A stretch of 64,000 nt of DNA from Calliopum simillimum. Its lineage: Eukaryota > Arthropoda > Insecta > Diptera > Lauxaniidae. Below are positions 49,823 to 61,300 of this stretch, piece after piece. The notes under the pieces are model-generated. The model ran no database searches. It was not told the origin of the DNA and saw nothing but the letters and a program-made list of their open reading frames with translations. Position 1 is the first letter of the stretch. The number at the start of each line of letters is the position of its first letter. A program made the translations under genes and the position numbers. The stretch spans positions 84,143,697 through 84,207,696 of the forward strand of contig OX638371.1 of assembly GCA_951812925.1 (NCBI GenBank), in the 5' to 3' direction.

Positions 49823-50455
49823 ATGACAGATTCAAACTGCAATCAAAAACAATACCAAACTGCATTTAAAGACTGGACGGTAAGTGGTGGTAATATCTTC
49901 AAATAACCATCTAAACATCCTATATTAATGGATTGATCAAATCATTTAAATTTTTCTTCCTACATTGCGACCTTTTTTTAACAATAGAGAACTTTTCAGA
50001 AATTACCATTACACACCGTACTGTATGAATGGTCCTTGAATAATATGCAGTTTCCAGGTGATTTTGGCACGTTAATAGCCTATATTGGGCTTTTCCTCAT
50101 AACGTGGTATACAATAATATGGGTTGTCCGTCTAATTATGTCTGTAATTTGGCCACTGTTTATCATTGCAACAGCAATTGTAAGTTTTGGGTGCGCGTTC
50201 CTCTATTAAATACAAGTACGTTCTTTGATTAATTTATTTTTATAAATTAAAGGTTGTATTTCGGATTCTTCAATACTACGAGCCAGAGGAATTCACAACG
50301 ATAGTTACCACATCGTTTTCAATAATCGCTGATACTCTGGTAAGTAGTCTGATTCTCCTTTAAGTTATTATTTCAATTAACCCAAATTGCTTCTTCTCCA
50401 TAAGGTGACAGTTTTAACGAAAGCGCTGGAGCTATTTATAGATTTCGTTGATTAG
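49823..50455 (+). CDS. Small membrane protein gene 1 (124 aa, 4 exons)
   Basis: Not recognised. Exons 49823-49879, 50000-50179, 50253-50339 and 50405-50455, all phase 0, with GTAAGT donors and AG acceptors; introns of 120, 73 and 65 bases. The protein is a short polar start (MTDSNCNQKQYQTAFKDW), then two long hydrophobic stretches (about 41-62, rich in W and Y, and 64-82) broken by one arginine, then an acidic turn YYEPEEF and an amphipathic end finishing FIDFVD. Probably a two-helix membrane protein. A polyadenylation signal AATAAA lies at 50584. The consistent splicing makes a real gene likely; function unknown. Confidence 0.72.
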
Positions 50456-50583
50456 AAGAATAACGCCATAAATTGTCCATTCTCAAATTTTATCTTGCTT
50501 TTATACGATATACCTACGGTACTTATATAATATGACTGAAAAAAAAAAAAAAAAAAAAAAATGGAAAAATCAAAGTTGCTGTG

Positions 50584-50589
50584 AATAAA
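50584..50589 (+). terminator. Polyadenylation signal AATAAA for small gene 1
   Basis: Canonical hexamer 129 bases after the TAG stop and 138 bases before the next gene's ATG. Confidence 0.55.
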
Positions 50590-50726
50590 AAACCATTTTA
50601 TTTTTTTTTTATATTTATAAAAAGTATTGTAAAAATATAATCGTAATCATAAAATAAAAAATCAAAATTATTTGTATATTGAGATAAGGATAAAATTCTA
50701 AATTAAGCACTTCACATAGAGGAAGG

Positions 50727-51036
50727 ATGCCCGTTGCTGTACGTTTAGTAGAAGTACTTACGTTGGTGACCATGTTGGGAATCCTTACAGGTTTTTCAAT
50801 ATTTATTGTGGTCGTACAACGCCTGGTATATCTTGCGCTCTTTCTGCTTGGTGTAAGTCTGTCTGACATCTAGTAGTTTGAGTTCCCTATTGGTTAATTC
50901 CTTCATTATTATTGTTTTATAGCCTATAACGCAGATCGTTGGTGCAATACTTTATACTTCGGAAAAACTTTTGGTTACCGCTCTCATGAGTATTTTGCAA
51001 GTAACAAATGGCTTGGGACATGCAGTGCATGGGTGA
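50727..51036 (+). CDS. Small membrane protein gene 2 (79 aa, 2 exons)
   Basis: Not recognised. Exon 1 50727-50852 starts at ATG with MPVAVRLVEVLTLVTMLGIL and is hydrophobic to LFLLG before GTAAGT. Exon 2 50923-51036 follows TTTTATAG and reads PITQIVGAILYTSEKLLVTA, ending GHAVHG and TGA. Phase 0; intron 70 bases. Nearly the whole protein is hydrophobic, so two or three membrane helices are likely. Lying 271 bases after gene 1, on the same strand and of similar make-up, it may be a diverged tandem copy. An ORF on the opposite strand (50615-50869) is the weaker reading. Confidence 0.6.
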
Positions 51037-51185
51037 ATTTTTTTTTGTTTTGTTTATTTGCGTATTGAAAAAGTAAATTGGAAAGTAAGAAGTAAAAATT
51101 AAAAGAAAAAAAAAACGTAAGATGAAACAAAAGACCAAAGATTTTGTTGAATATCATTATTTGCAGACAAAGATATTTAGCTGTT

Positions 51186-51191
51186 AATAAA
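51186..51191 (+). terminator. Polyadenylation signal AATAAA for small gene 2
   Basis: Canonical hexamer 150 bases after the TGA, just before hairpin element copy 3 begins. Confidence 0.45.
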
Positions 51192-51209
51192 TTAATGCTG
51201 AAATTAAGA

Positions 51210-51662
51210 CCATGAGTGGCTCCAAAAAATATTTAATACGGTGTATACAGAATCCAATTATCTTTTGAACGGTTGTTTAAGTTTTTTTGTACGACTCCTC
51301 GTTAAAGAGTATTCGCAATTTTAAAAGTAAGATATTTTAATATGAACTTATACGTAGCATTTACATATAAAAACTGTGCACAACTTTTAAAATTGGGTTA
51401 TCTCCTAAACTATAAGCTACACGAAAACAATTTTTACATCTTTACACAGGAAATCTACAAAATTGTGGAGAAAAATTTTTCTGTAAATGTTTGCGTTAGC
51501 GAGATATTTGCAAAAAACTGATTTTAGCAACCTTTGAGCCTGAATAACTTTTTATGCGCACTTTTTACAGATTATTAACCATGCATAAATAAATATACAT
51601 AATTCCGGCGAAAAAAATTCACTTGGAATTTTTTCGCAGAAATATTCTAATTTTCCTGGGCA
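51210..51662. mobile_element. Large hairpin element, family 4, half copy
   Basis: Only one arm, from CCATGAGTGGCTCCAAAAAA through GCGAGATATTTGCAAAAAAC to TTTTCCTGGGCA. Matches the right halves of 21822-22782 and 43951-45152. Confidence 0.7.
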
Positions 51663-52138
51663 ATTGACACACTGTGTTTGTAAGGAATATTTGTCTCTTT
51701 TCCGCTCTTAAACCCGATAGTCGGTCGTCTCGAGGCTTTACGTTTTGGAATTTTTGGAATCTAACAATGCCTTAACAAATTTGTTTCCCCAAACGATATC
51801 ATTTTCGTATACATAAATGAAAATTATTTCTAGAGAAAGTTTTTTTCCACAAAAGACTTTTTATAGTGGGACACATAATCACCCATATCATCCAATTCTA
51901 TTCCGATTAGAACTAAATAGAATCATGATTTTGCTATCATATATTCAGGGCAATCACTGAATCCATCGCAGAAACGAAAATATTATTATTGAATTCGAAC
52001 GCTACGAACGTGAATTCGATTTTTTACATTTATCGCCACTTCAGTGGTTTTTATTGAATAACTCCTAAACTAAATGATGCTTCATAAAATAGATCCTGGC
52101 ACTTTTTATCGTGTGATTCACCGTTCATGAGTTGAGGA

Positions 52139-52378
52139 GTAATTTTTCAAAAGGGCTTATAACCAAAACGAGGCGAAAGTAGTGTCATAATATTAATTGC
52201 ATGATACTTTGTTATAATATAATAAAATTGGGTTTTGTTTTGACGAAAAGTTTACCTGATGGCGTGAAATTAAAGACATGACATTTGTCCAACAACCGAT
52301 TATTATGCAAATAATGTGTATGATATTACTTTTGCATCGTTTTGGTTATAAGCCCTTTTGAAAAATCACTCCTCAGTT
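52139..52378. mobile_element. Inverted-repeat family 3, short copy
   Basis: TTTTTCAAAAGGGCTTATAACC returns inverted at the right. Interior has the family blocks AAAAGTTTACCTGATGGCGTG and CAACCGATTATTATG. Confidence 0.65.
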
Positions 52379-54735
52379 ATCACAATTTGAAAATCAACAA
52401 AATTGTATAAACTCGTCAAGAGAAACACTCCTGTTATTACGTTTTGACTACTATACTAGGGTAGGTAATTTTAAAACAATGAGACGACGATTGCACTTAA
52501 GTTTACTTTACCTACCATTGTTTTTTTTTTCTGAACTAATGTGCTATTCAATTTTAAAGATATGTATTCAAAGATTTCTTTTGAAAATAACGGGTATAAG
52601 TACATAGATGTATCCGCATGAAACGAATGGGAGGTAAAGTAAACTTGTGCCGATGATTGAAATCTGTTAAGCATTGAAATTGTTTATTATGCAGTTTATT
52701 GCGTGTATATTTAAGGTTATCTACATATATACGTATACATATGAAAATAATGTACTCTATAAAAAAGACACATATACAAATAGTATAAATAAAATATTTT
52801 TTTTTTTAATATTTATCAAATAATTTGCAAAAATTTTCAACAATTGTCCTTGTAGATAATGCAAAATAAAATTTATTTAAGTAATTAAACATACATATAA
52901 ATATGATTCTATTTATTATTACTCTAATGGGTTTGTAAAATAACAATAATTGAACTATGCAAAAACCAGCAGTTAAAAAAGTTAAACACATCGTAGACTG
53001 GTTGTGAAAGTGTGTTTCTTAAATAACTGTTTAAATACCCAGATCAGACATTTACTGTGTTTCTGTTGAAGATTATACACAATAAGCAAACTTATTGTAT
53101 GATGCGCTAAGAAGTGGTGATAGCTATCCGCACTTAGTTCTTAAATATGTATAAAAACCAGTGTTGGTAACCTACTGCGCAGTATTCTTATCGATCAATT
53201 TGTTTCTTTTTAAGCTCAAGGCTTGTAGTCAACAGATTGAGTAATTTCCGACAAAAGGTCCAAAGGTGAGCCAAAAAATTTAAACATCATATCTATGAAA
53301 CTATTTAACGTACATGGATTAAATTTGGTACATATGTAAAAAGAACCAAGACAAATAATGTGTACTGGAAAAAATGGGGGTATCACGCCCTCACAAAAAT
53401 CACTTCATGTCTCCGCAAATATTTATCGCACATGAATGAGATTTGATAAATGTATACAGAGCACCAGGACCAATAACGTTCCCTGGAGAAATGGGCGATG
53501 CCACGCCCCTAAAAAAGAAATTCATAATTTATGAGATTTGGTACACATGCAAAGTGGTTATGGACAAATGACATCCTTTGGAGAAATTTATGATGCCACT
53601 TCAATTTAACAAGATAAGATGATCCAACATTCACTGGGAAATCCTGGTTTTATGAAAGATTTTCAATTTAAAATTTGTATGGTGGAAAAAATGTCACGTT
53701 CATATTGTCACGTATCGATTATAATCAAAAGTACAGAAGATATATGAATCAAACAAAGTAACATTATTGCATAAGATTCTAAGGTTAGTCGCACTAAAAA
53801 ATTTTGACTTGTTTCGCTGAATTCTGACTTTCTTTAAATAGGCACGAAAGCTACTGCTATTTTTGTCACGTTAGTTCTGCGTTTTTTTTTTTTTTAGTGT
53901 ATCTTAGAACCAGGACTTCGCCTGCTATTTAAGTTGTCACTAATTATATTGCTACATAAGATCTACAATGTAAAGTAAAAACTAAAATAAAAATATGTTT
54001 TACTTCCACTTTTTTTGCACTTTAAATGTGTACGACGGTCACGTTCGTCACCTGGGAAATTCCCATGTGTGATTTTACTTAAATAGAGCACATTCATGTT
54101 TTTGTACATAATCAATAAATGTAACTTACATTTCAATTGAAAACACCTAATCTAATTTGTTATACAGGCACACACATTTCATTAACCAGGGAACATACTA
54201 AATAGATTCTAAGTGCTAGTTAGACACTAATCCTCAAGATTCGGCAAATTTGGAAACTATAATGTTCAATAATTGTAGTGTTATGTATTACAAACAGATA
54301 GAAATAAGCCACTTTTACTATTACATTTTTCCAATGAGAAGGTTTTTTCCGAGGTATCGTATAAAAAAAGAAATGTTTTTTTTTTTTTTTTAATTTGTAA
54401 GCATATAAAAACATGTATAGGATCATCCCATAGAATGTGTAAAATTTAAAGTAGTAGCAGTCTGCTTGAAAATAATTTATTGAGACACTTTTAAGCGTTG
54501 ATAAAATAGAAAAATCTTAAGGATCTACCTAGTCTGATCTCTGAGTATGAAAGTTATTTCTGTGTGTCTGTAATATGCATAATGAAATAATTTTACTGGT
54601 ATAGACCTACTTTCAGGGATCTACTTAAAGAAACCCAATTATATAGAATTGTTCTTATTCAATAGAAAATTAAAAATTTTGTAAAATTTTAAATTTTATT
54701 TTAATTGTTTTTTGGAACAGTAAATGATTAACATT

Positions 54736-55050
54736 ATATTTCTACCAAACAAGCATGGATCAGATGACATTGTTAGTTTGAGCTTACTTTTCATTATGTT
54801 TATGTAAAATTACAAAAACAAAGCAAAATGCCTAAAAGAAAAACAAAACGTCGACAAGGATGAGGATGACCTGTGGTGTGTCCCGAAACTAGTAACGCAT
54901 ACCGAGCCTTCCAATCAAATTTTTTTGTTTTTCTTTTATGCATTTTGCTTTATTTTTGTAATTTTATTTGTGTTTTACATAAACACATTGAACAGTAAGC
55001 TCAAACCAACAATGTCATCTGACCCATGCTTGTTTGGTATCAAATAATTT
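54736..55050. mobile_element. Inverted-repeat MITE, family 6
   Basis: ACCAAACAAGCATGGATCAG and GACATTGTTAGTTTGAGCTT on the left, inverted on the right (AAGCTCAAACCAACAATGTC). Middle is unique and contains GTCGACAAGGATGAGGATGA. Confidence 0.65.
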
Positions 55051-55944
55051 TAAATTTCATATTTAAAAATAAAAAGTAAATTGTTCTAGCTTAATTATGT
55101 AGGTATCGTAATAGGAAAATGTAATTTTCAAATACGAAATTTTGTGTCATTTCCCTTTTATGCGTTTTTTTTTTTTTTTGTAATTGCCAATTTTCGGTCA
55201 TCCACTTGAAACGAAAATTTTAAAAACCCATATCATAAAAAGCAGTAACTTCATACAAAAAAGCAAAAGTGGATTATGTACTTAAGCACATAATTTATGC
55301 CTTTGTACAGCAGCTACATTCTTATACTCCGGTAAGGTAACTGTTTAGATGCTAGGCCATCTCGTTAAGAGATGTGCGACATTAAAGGTCACTTCAAGAG
55401 TTCTATGTAGACAAGAACGAGTCTTATACATAAACAATTAAACTTTGCGTAAGCAAAGTACTGTTACATTATTCAATTTCTTAATAAAACCTAAAGTTCG
55501 TTAACTCCATTGAGTTGTAATCGCAACATACATGTAAATTGCTTTATTTAATGTTCAAATAATTCAAAAATCCTAATGAAATACTATTGTTAAAAAAAAT
55601 TATTTGCTAGGAGGGAGGCAAAGTTGAGTTGGATTATGGATGGTGTAAGTTCGGTACAGAAACATAAAATTTAGAAGATTGGTATTTTAATAAAAATGTA
55701 CAAGTTGTGGAAATATAATTTATGAATGTGTGCAATTTAAGGAATGTTATGTTATGCGTCTTAAAATTTTCTTGTATTTTCGACTATTATGAGAATACAT
55801 ATACCAAAACTGAAATATATGTTGTATGAACGGTTTAAGAAAATTTAGCTTTATGAAATAAAGAAATGTAAAAATGAACTACAACTTTTAGTTTCCAACG
55901 AAAGTTTAAAAATACAAGTTATTTTACTAATATTAAAAAAATCA

Positions 55945-56413
55945 GGAATAGGTACCCAAAGATTTTCGATTAAAGCTTGAAAAATGGACTAAAAAAGGCA
56001 AATCACTGTAACTGTCCGTATCTTCGAAACTGATTTATTTTCGGTGATGTTCTTCAGTCAACTTTTGTAGAGAATGACTAGGCCAACATTATCTTCTTAG
56101 AAAGTTTTGGTCCAAAAATTAAATTTGTTGCTGTTTCTAGTGAATTTTATCTCTTAACCGTCGAAATATTTCACCCTTTCAAAAAACCAATTTCTAGAAA
56201 ATAAGTCAAGAAAATGTTCATATAAAATTGTTATTTTTCCTTACCTTCTAAGAACATAATGTTTGTCTGCTCATTCTCTGCAAAAGTTAATCAGCTAAAA
56301 ACTTACTAATAGTTTAGAAGTTTAGGACAGATAAAGCGATTTGCCTTTTTAAACTTCAATTTTCAAGCTTTAATCGAAAACCGGCTGGGTTTTTTCCACT
56401 AAAATTCCTAATA
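55945..56413. mobile_element. Inverted-repeat MITE, family 7
   Basis: TTTTCGATTAAAGCTTGAAA and GGCAAATC in the left arm return inverted at 56340-56413. Inner mirrored pair CTTCTTAGAAAG / CCTTCTAAGAACA. Confidence 0.6.
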
Positions 56414-58274
56414 TTTTTGACTTCTATTTTACGAAAATGGACGGGGAGGGGAACAAACAAATTCACAACTTTGCACATTTTATATATCTCGTGGGCATCC
56501 TAAAGGACAAGTTACTCACAACAACGTTTATAGAGAAATACTCAGGCTTATGTTACTATTCGATTGACTTTTTTTTTACAAGGAAATTATAAAAGAGTAA
56601 TAAACCCAATTTCAACACGGAAATATTCTATTTTGCATTTACATAAGAATTTTGCTTTTTATCTCTACCTTACAAAGTTGAAAAAATTTTCTTGTGGTAA
56701 TTGTGGTTTTGAAAAATTTTCATTCTTTTCTTTTGCTCTTTCTGTATGAGTTTCCAAACAGAAAATTTAAGTATGATAATTTTACATTGAACTAATTAAA
56801 CAGTCATTTTTGCAATTTTTTCACTTCACTTCAATTTAAAAAAAGCGCGTTGGTACTTTCATTAGTACTATACAAGCAATAAAAAAAAAAAAACAGTCAA
56901 TAAACTAACTTCAAAAAATTTAATTTCTTTTTGTAATCCGAAATGTTTTTAATTTTTTTTTTTTTTTAAATTTTATTTTTTTTCACATTAGCTTCAGAGA
57001 GCAAATGGTAATGTTAGTCGAATCATTTATGTGGACAAATCTACCCGTTAAATGCTAAAATGATTGAGCGACAGTCTGTGGTTGTTGCCGTAAATTATCG
57101 CAGTTTCACCTATTATATTTTGATTCAGATGACGCAAGTGGCGATATACAATAATGATATAAATAAAAATAAGTGAATAATTCTAAGATCATTTACATAA
57201 AAGATTTTGACACGTTGATTCCGATTCTGATTCTCAGAAACATGCAAGGAATCAAGAACGAAACGAAAATAGTTTTTCTACGTTCAGCATGTTTCGGAAA
57301 ACCTATTTTTTCATGTCTCGGAAATTGGCAAGCCAAAATTATTAGGAAATTGAACTTAACTTTTTTTTTCATAGACCAGTTATATCGTACAAAATGAAAA
57401 CAAGTTAAGTTTGCGATTTTACTGACCCATCATAAAAGCTGTTTAATTAAATATTTATGCCAAAATAAGTATATTTTTATTAAATTTGGAGAATATTAAT
57501 AACAGCAGCATGCACCAACATATAGTCCTTCGCCTAACGATATTTTTCATGTGTGTTTTAACGCTATTAATTAAATTTAAATATTTAAATTCGCATTGTA
57601 TTTATTTTTTATAAAAAAAAATAAGTATAAATTAAAAAAAAAAATATGTGTTCAAATTCTTAATTATAAAATAAAAATATATAATGTATAGTGAACAAAA
57701 TAAATATGTATTTAATCACAAGAATTTATGTCGATTGGTCAGCTTCTGGTGTCATAAATCATTATAACTTAATTCTTATAGTTGTCTATAGCTATAATAC
57801 AAATTAACAGATTTATTCTGAGATTAGTAATTTAAAGTTATTTTATTGTTTTTGTTGTTGCTTTTTTTTTTACTAAGTTTTTGTTAACACAATTATTTAT
57901 TTGTAGATTTATTTACTCCTTTTGCTTCTGTATAACACTATAAATTTGATTTACACATATTTTGCGAGTTTATGTGTGTGTAGGTCTGTGTTTGTGTTAA
58001 TGTATTTGCATGTGTATTGTGTAAATACTCTTAGTATGTAAACATCACTTCACTTACTAGATTCCAATTGGTGAAAATAAACAAGAAAAACTTTTTTTTT
58101 AACATATCCCATTGTAATCAAAAATCAAAAACAACACTGAGGATAATCGGATTGATTTCTGTCACCTTAATTATTTAAAACAGGGTGCGCAATAGTTGTT
58201 GTATTTGGATTAATAATTATTGTTGTTGGTGTGGTTGTTGTTGCTGCTGCTGCAGAGCTGCAACTAAGTGGTTG

Positions 58275-58337
58275 TCATTGACGAGGCTGTACAGCAGGAC
58301 CCTGCTCACGGTAGGTCTTCAGTTTAGTTTCCATAGC
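58275..58337 (-). CDS. nudE: nudE alternative last exon, far
   Basis: After TTTTCACAG, 21 codons including TGA: AMETKLKTYREQGPAVQPRQ. Only the phase 0 frame is open for the whole exon. Its start continues the helix that in vertebrate NudE reads ALESKLASCR, so this looks like the ancestral end. It is 4 kb from the previous exon, with a Helitron and a mini-me copy between. Confidence 0.75.
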   Translation of the reverse strand, partial: AMETKLKTYREQGPAVQPRQ

Positions 58338-61300
58338 CTGTGAAAACATATATAACTCTGCGTTAAAAAAACATTATAACGTCTACATATTCATTAAGGA
58401 TGATTTTACAAATATTATAGTATTTTTTTTTTTTTTCTCTTTCTTGAATTACGCTCTCGACGTATTTTGCTTACGTAACAGTTGTAAAATAAAATCTATA
58501 TATATAAAAATGACTGTGTGTCTGTGTGTCTGAAGCATTATCACTCAGAAACCATTCGTCCAATTGAGCTGAAAACTTGGAAATGATTATATATTAGGTA
58601 TGGGAATGTTTTTATGCTATACACGAAGGTTTCCGAAGACCACCCGAAGGCTTAATAGTCAAAACGAAGAATATATAGGTACACTAGAGGAAAAATATCT
58701 ATGGCAAGCTTTCAAAAAGTTTTAACTGATAGTTTTTTGGAACACCCGAAGTTTGCCGAAGGTCACCCGAGGGCTTCATAGTCAAAACGAAGAATATCTA
58801 GGTATACGAGAGGGAAAAAATCTATGGCGGACTATCAACAAGCTTTAAGTGATAGTTTTTTGTGACACCCAAAGGTGTTCGAAGGTCACCCGAGGGCTTC
58901 ATAGTCAAAACGAAGAATATATAGGTATACGAGAGGGAAAAAATCTATGGTGAACTATCAACAAACTTTAACTGATAGTTTTTTGGAATACCCGATGCTT
59001 CCCGAAGGTCACCCGAAGGCTTCATAGTCAAAACGAAGAATATCTAGATGTACTACAGGAAAAACATCTAAGACAAACTATCAACAAGCCTTAATTGATG
59101 GTTTCCTGGGACACTCCAGCTATGCCATTGCCAATTTTTAAGATGGTTTTTAACTTTCTCAAAATACCTAAATTTTTATTGGTGACGTGGCAGTGGCGTG
59201 AATCAAAATTTTTTCCCTGTATACCTTCTTAGCTATTGGGAATCAAAAAACTAAACAAACATGCCTAGCGAAGCGGGCAAAGAAGGCTAGTTTCATATAA
59301 AAGATGGAAAGCTAATTTTTGCATAAAACTTTGTTTTGATGTTCTTAGCAAAAATTCACATGTGTGTTCCGCATGTCAAGATTTTCGAAGTCACACGATC
59401 ATGATTTTAAATTGTGTATTTTAGTGGAGTGCTTCAAGTTCCTTCTTATTTCAATTTTATTTCTTTAGCACATTCTTTTCTTGAAATTTGGCCAATTTTT
59501 TTCAATTCGAAGTATTTGTTTTTTTTAGGTTGACTTGATTAATGTGTTCACTATAGAATTATAAGTGTTTATATGGGAAGTGTCGCGCCATCTAGTTCAT
59601 ATGCATATAGTTTTTGTACATATTAACTTAAATAATACTATCAGTATACTATTTGTGGTGAACTCGCACTGTCACCTTAGTTTCACAAATTAAATTTTTC
59701 AGGCCAGTTCCGTAATCCGTGTTGTTTCAATCACTTTTCATTTAGGAAAGAAAAGGGTGAGTCAAACGATAAAAAGTATTAGAATATTTTGTATGGAGAA
59801 TTACAAGTTCTACAGAAAATATTGATTTGTATTAACGAAAAAGTAATCGTTTAGGAGTTATTCGATAAAATCTAATTTTTCGACTTTTTGTGGTTTTTTA
59901 ATATTTTCTTAACGGTTACTTTTTCGTTTATGCAAATCATTTGTTATTTGTAGAACAAAAGAGATTCTAATAATCTTTATCGTTCGACTCACCGTTTCAC
60001 CGGATTTCGCAACGGGCCTGTTCAACGTTTTCTACTGTGAACCATTTTGGCATTTTAAACAAAAAACCTATTTTTGCCATTAGAAAAAAAAAAAAAATAA
60101 AATTTGTGCCTTTTTATTTGCAAATCAAGGTTAAGACATGCCATGTAAGAGATTAACCCCGTTGTTTATGTAAGAACCTTGCATGATCACGGACTAATCC
60201 AAAATTAGTTTTGTAAACTACAGTCCAAGCTCTGGTCCATCATGTGTAAAGTTCTATTTATGTTTTGTCATAAGGCGTAACCAATTATCTACTTATGCAT
60301 TGCATTCAGATCAAAAAGAGGTAAATTGCATCTTATCGCATTACAAATTGGACACAATCAATCGAAAACCAATTCAAAACTATTTAGTAAGCGTCCTACC
60401 TTTGGCCTGGCCAAACATTAAATAGCCCACAGAGCAGTATTTTGAAAATTTCGCTTGTTCGGGAGGTGGCACGCCCTCTTGACCGAATTCAAATAGTTTT
60501 GCTCAGATCTTGCATTTACTGTTCTCAGTGTCTGAATGAAATTTGGTTGGATTATCTTAAAAAAAAAAAAACGCTTTCAGTATAGTATTTTGAAACTTTT
60601 GCTTATATGGGAGGTGCCACGCCCTAGTCCGATTTCGCCTAGTTTTTGCTGGGAGTTTGCATTTACTGTTGTTTGTGTCTGAGTGAAATTTAGTTAGATT
60701 GTCTGAAAAAATGCTTTCAGTATAGCATTATTACACTTTTGCGTATATGGCGAGAGCCACGCGTTCTTTTTCGAGTTCGCCTAGTTTTTGTTCAGAGCTT
60801 GGACCTATCATTCATAGTATTTGTGAGTATTTTGATTGCGTTATTGTAAATGATGCTCATAAGATTGGGTTTTCAATGTTTCTTTGTATGGGCGGTAGGC
60901 GTGTCTATTGACCGATTTCAATCGTTTTCAATCCCATGTGCTAACTTTTACTTTTGGTACTAATGACGAATTATGCATTACGTTTGCGACACTTTTGATA
61001 CAAATTACCGACTTTGCATTACATTTGGACCATATTTATTACAATTGCTAACTTCAATGAAATTGATTTCAGATTGAGGTTTAACCCATTTTGGGCTACT
61101 TACAAAACAACTAAGCCAAAGATGGAACTATTGAGACTATTGTCACCGATAAGGTAATAAGGAATAACAGCTACATAAATTCAATTTTGATCTCATATAC
61201 TTATAAAACAAATTTATATTGCTTTATGAAAAAAAAAAAAAAAAAAATTTGGCTGATATTCTTTTTTTTACAGATATAAATCGGTTTTTTTTTAAATTGG

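Larger units (their letters stand above)
51663..58274. other. Between the small genes and nudE; no gene seen
   Basis: AT-rich. Contains inverted-repeat elements at 52139-52378, 54736-55050 and 55945-56413, and degenerate CACGCCC repeat text at 53280-53560. 57400-58274 is probably the 3' UTR of the long nudE transcript; several TTTATT (AATAAA on the minus strand) occur, for example at 57842. Confidence 0.55.

Noticed and set aside
50615..50869. 84-codon minus-strand ORF with a donor-like GTAAGT inside
   Set aside because: It overlaps small gene 2 on the other strand, which has better splice sites and a protein-like hydrophobic pattern. I cannot fully exclude it.
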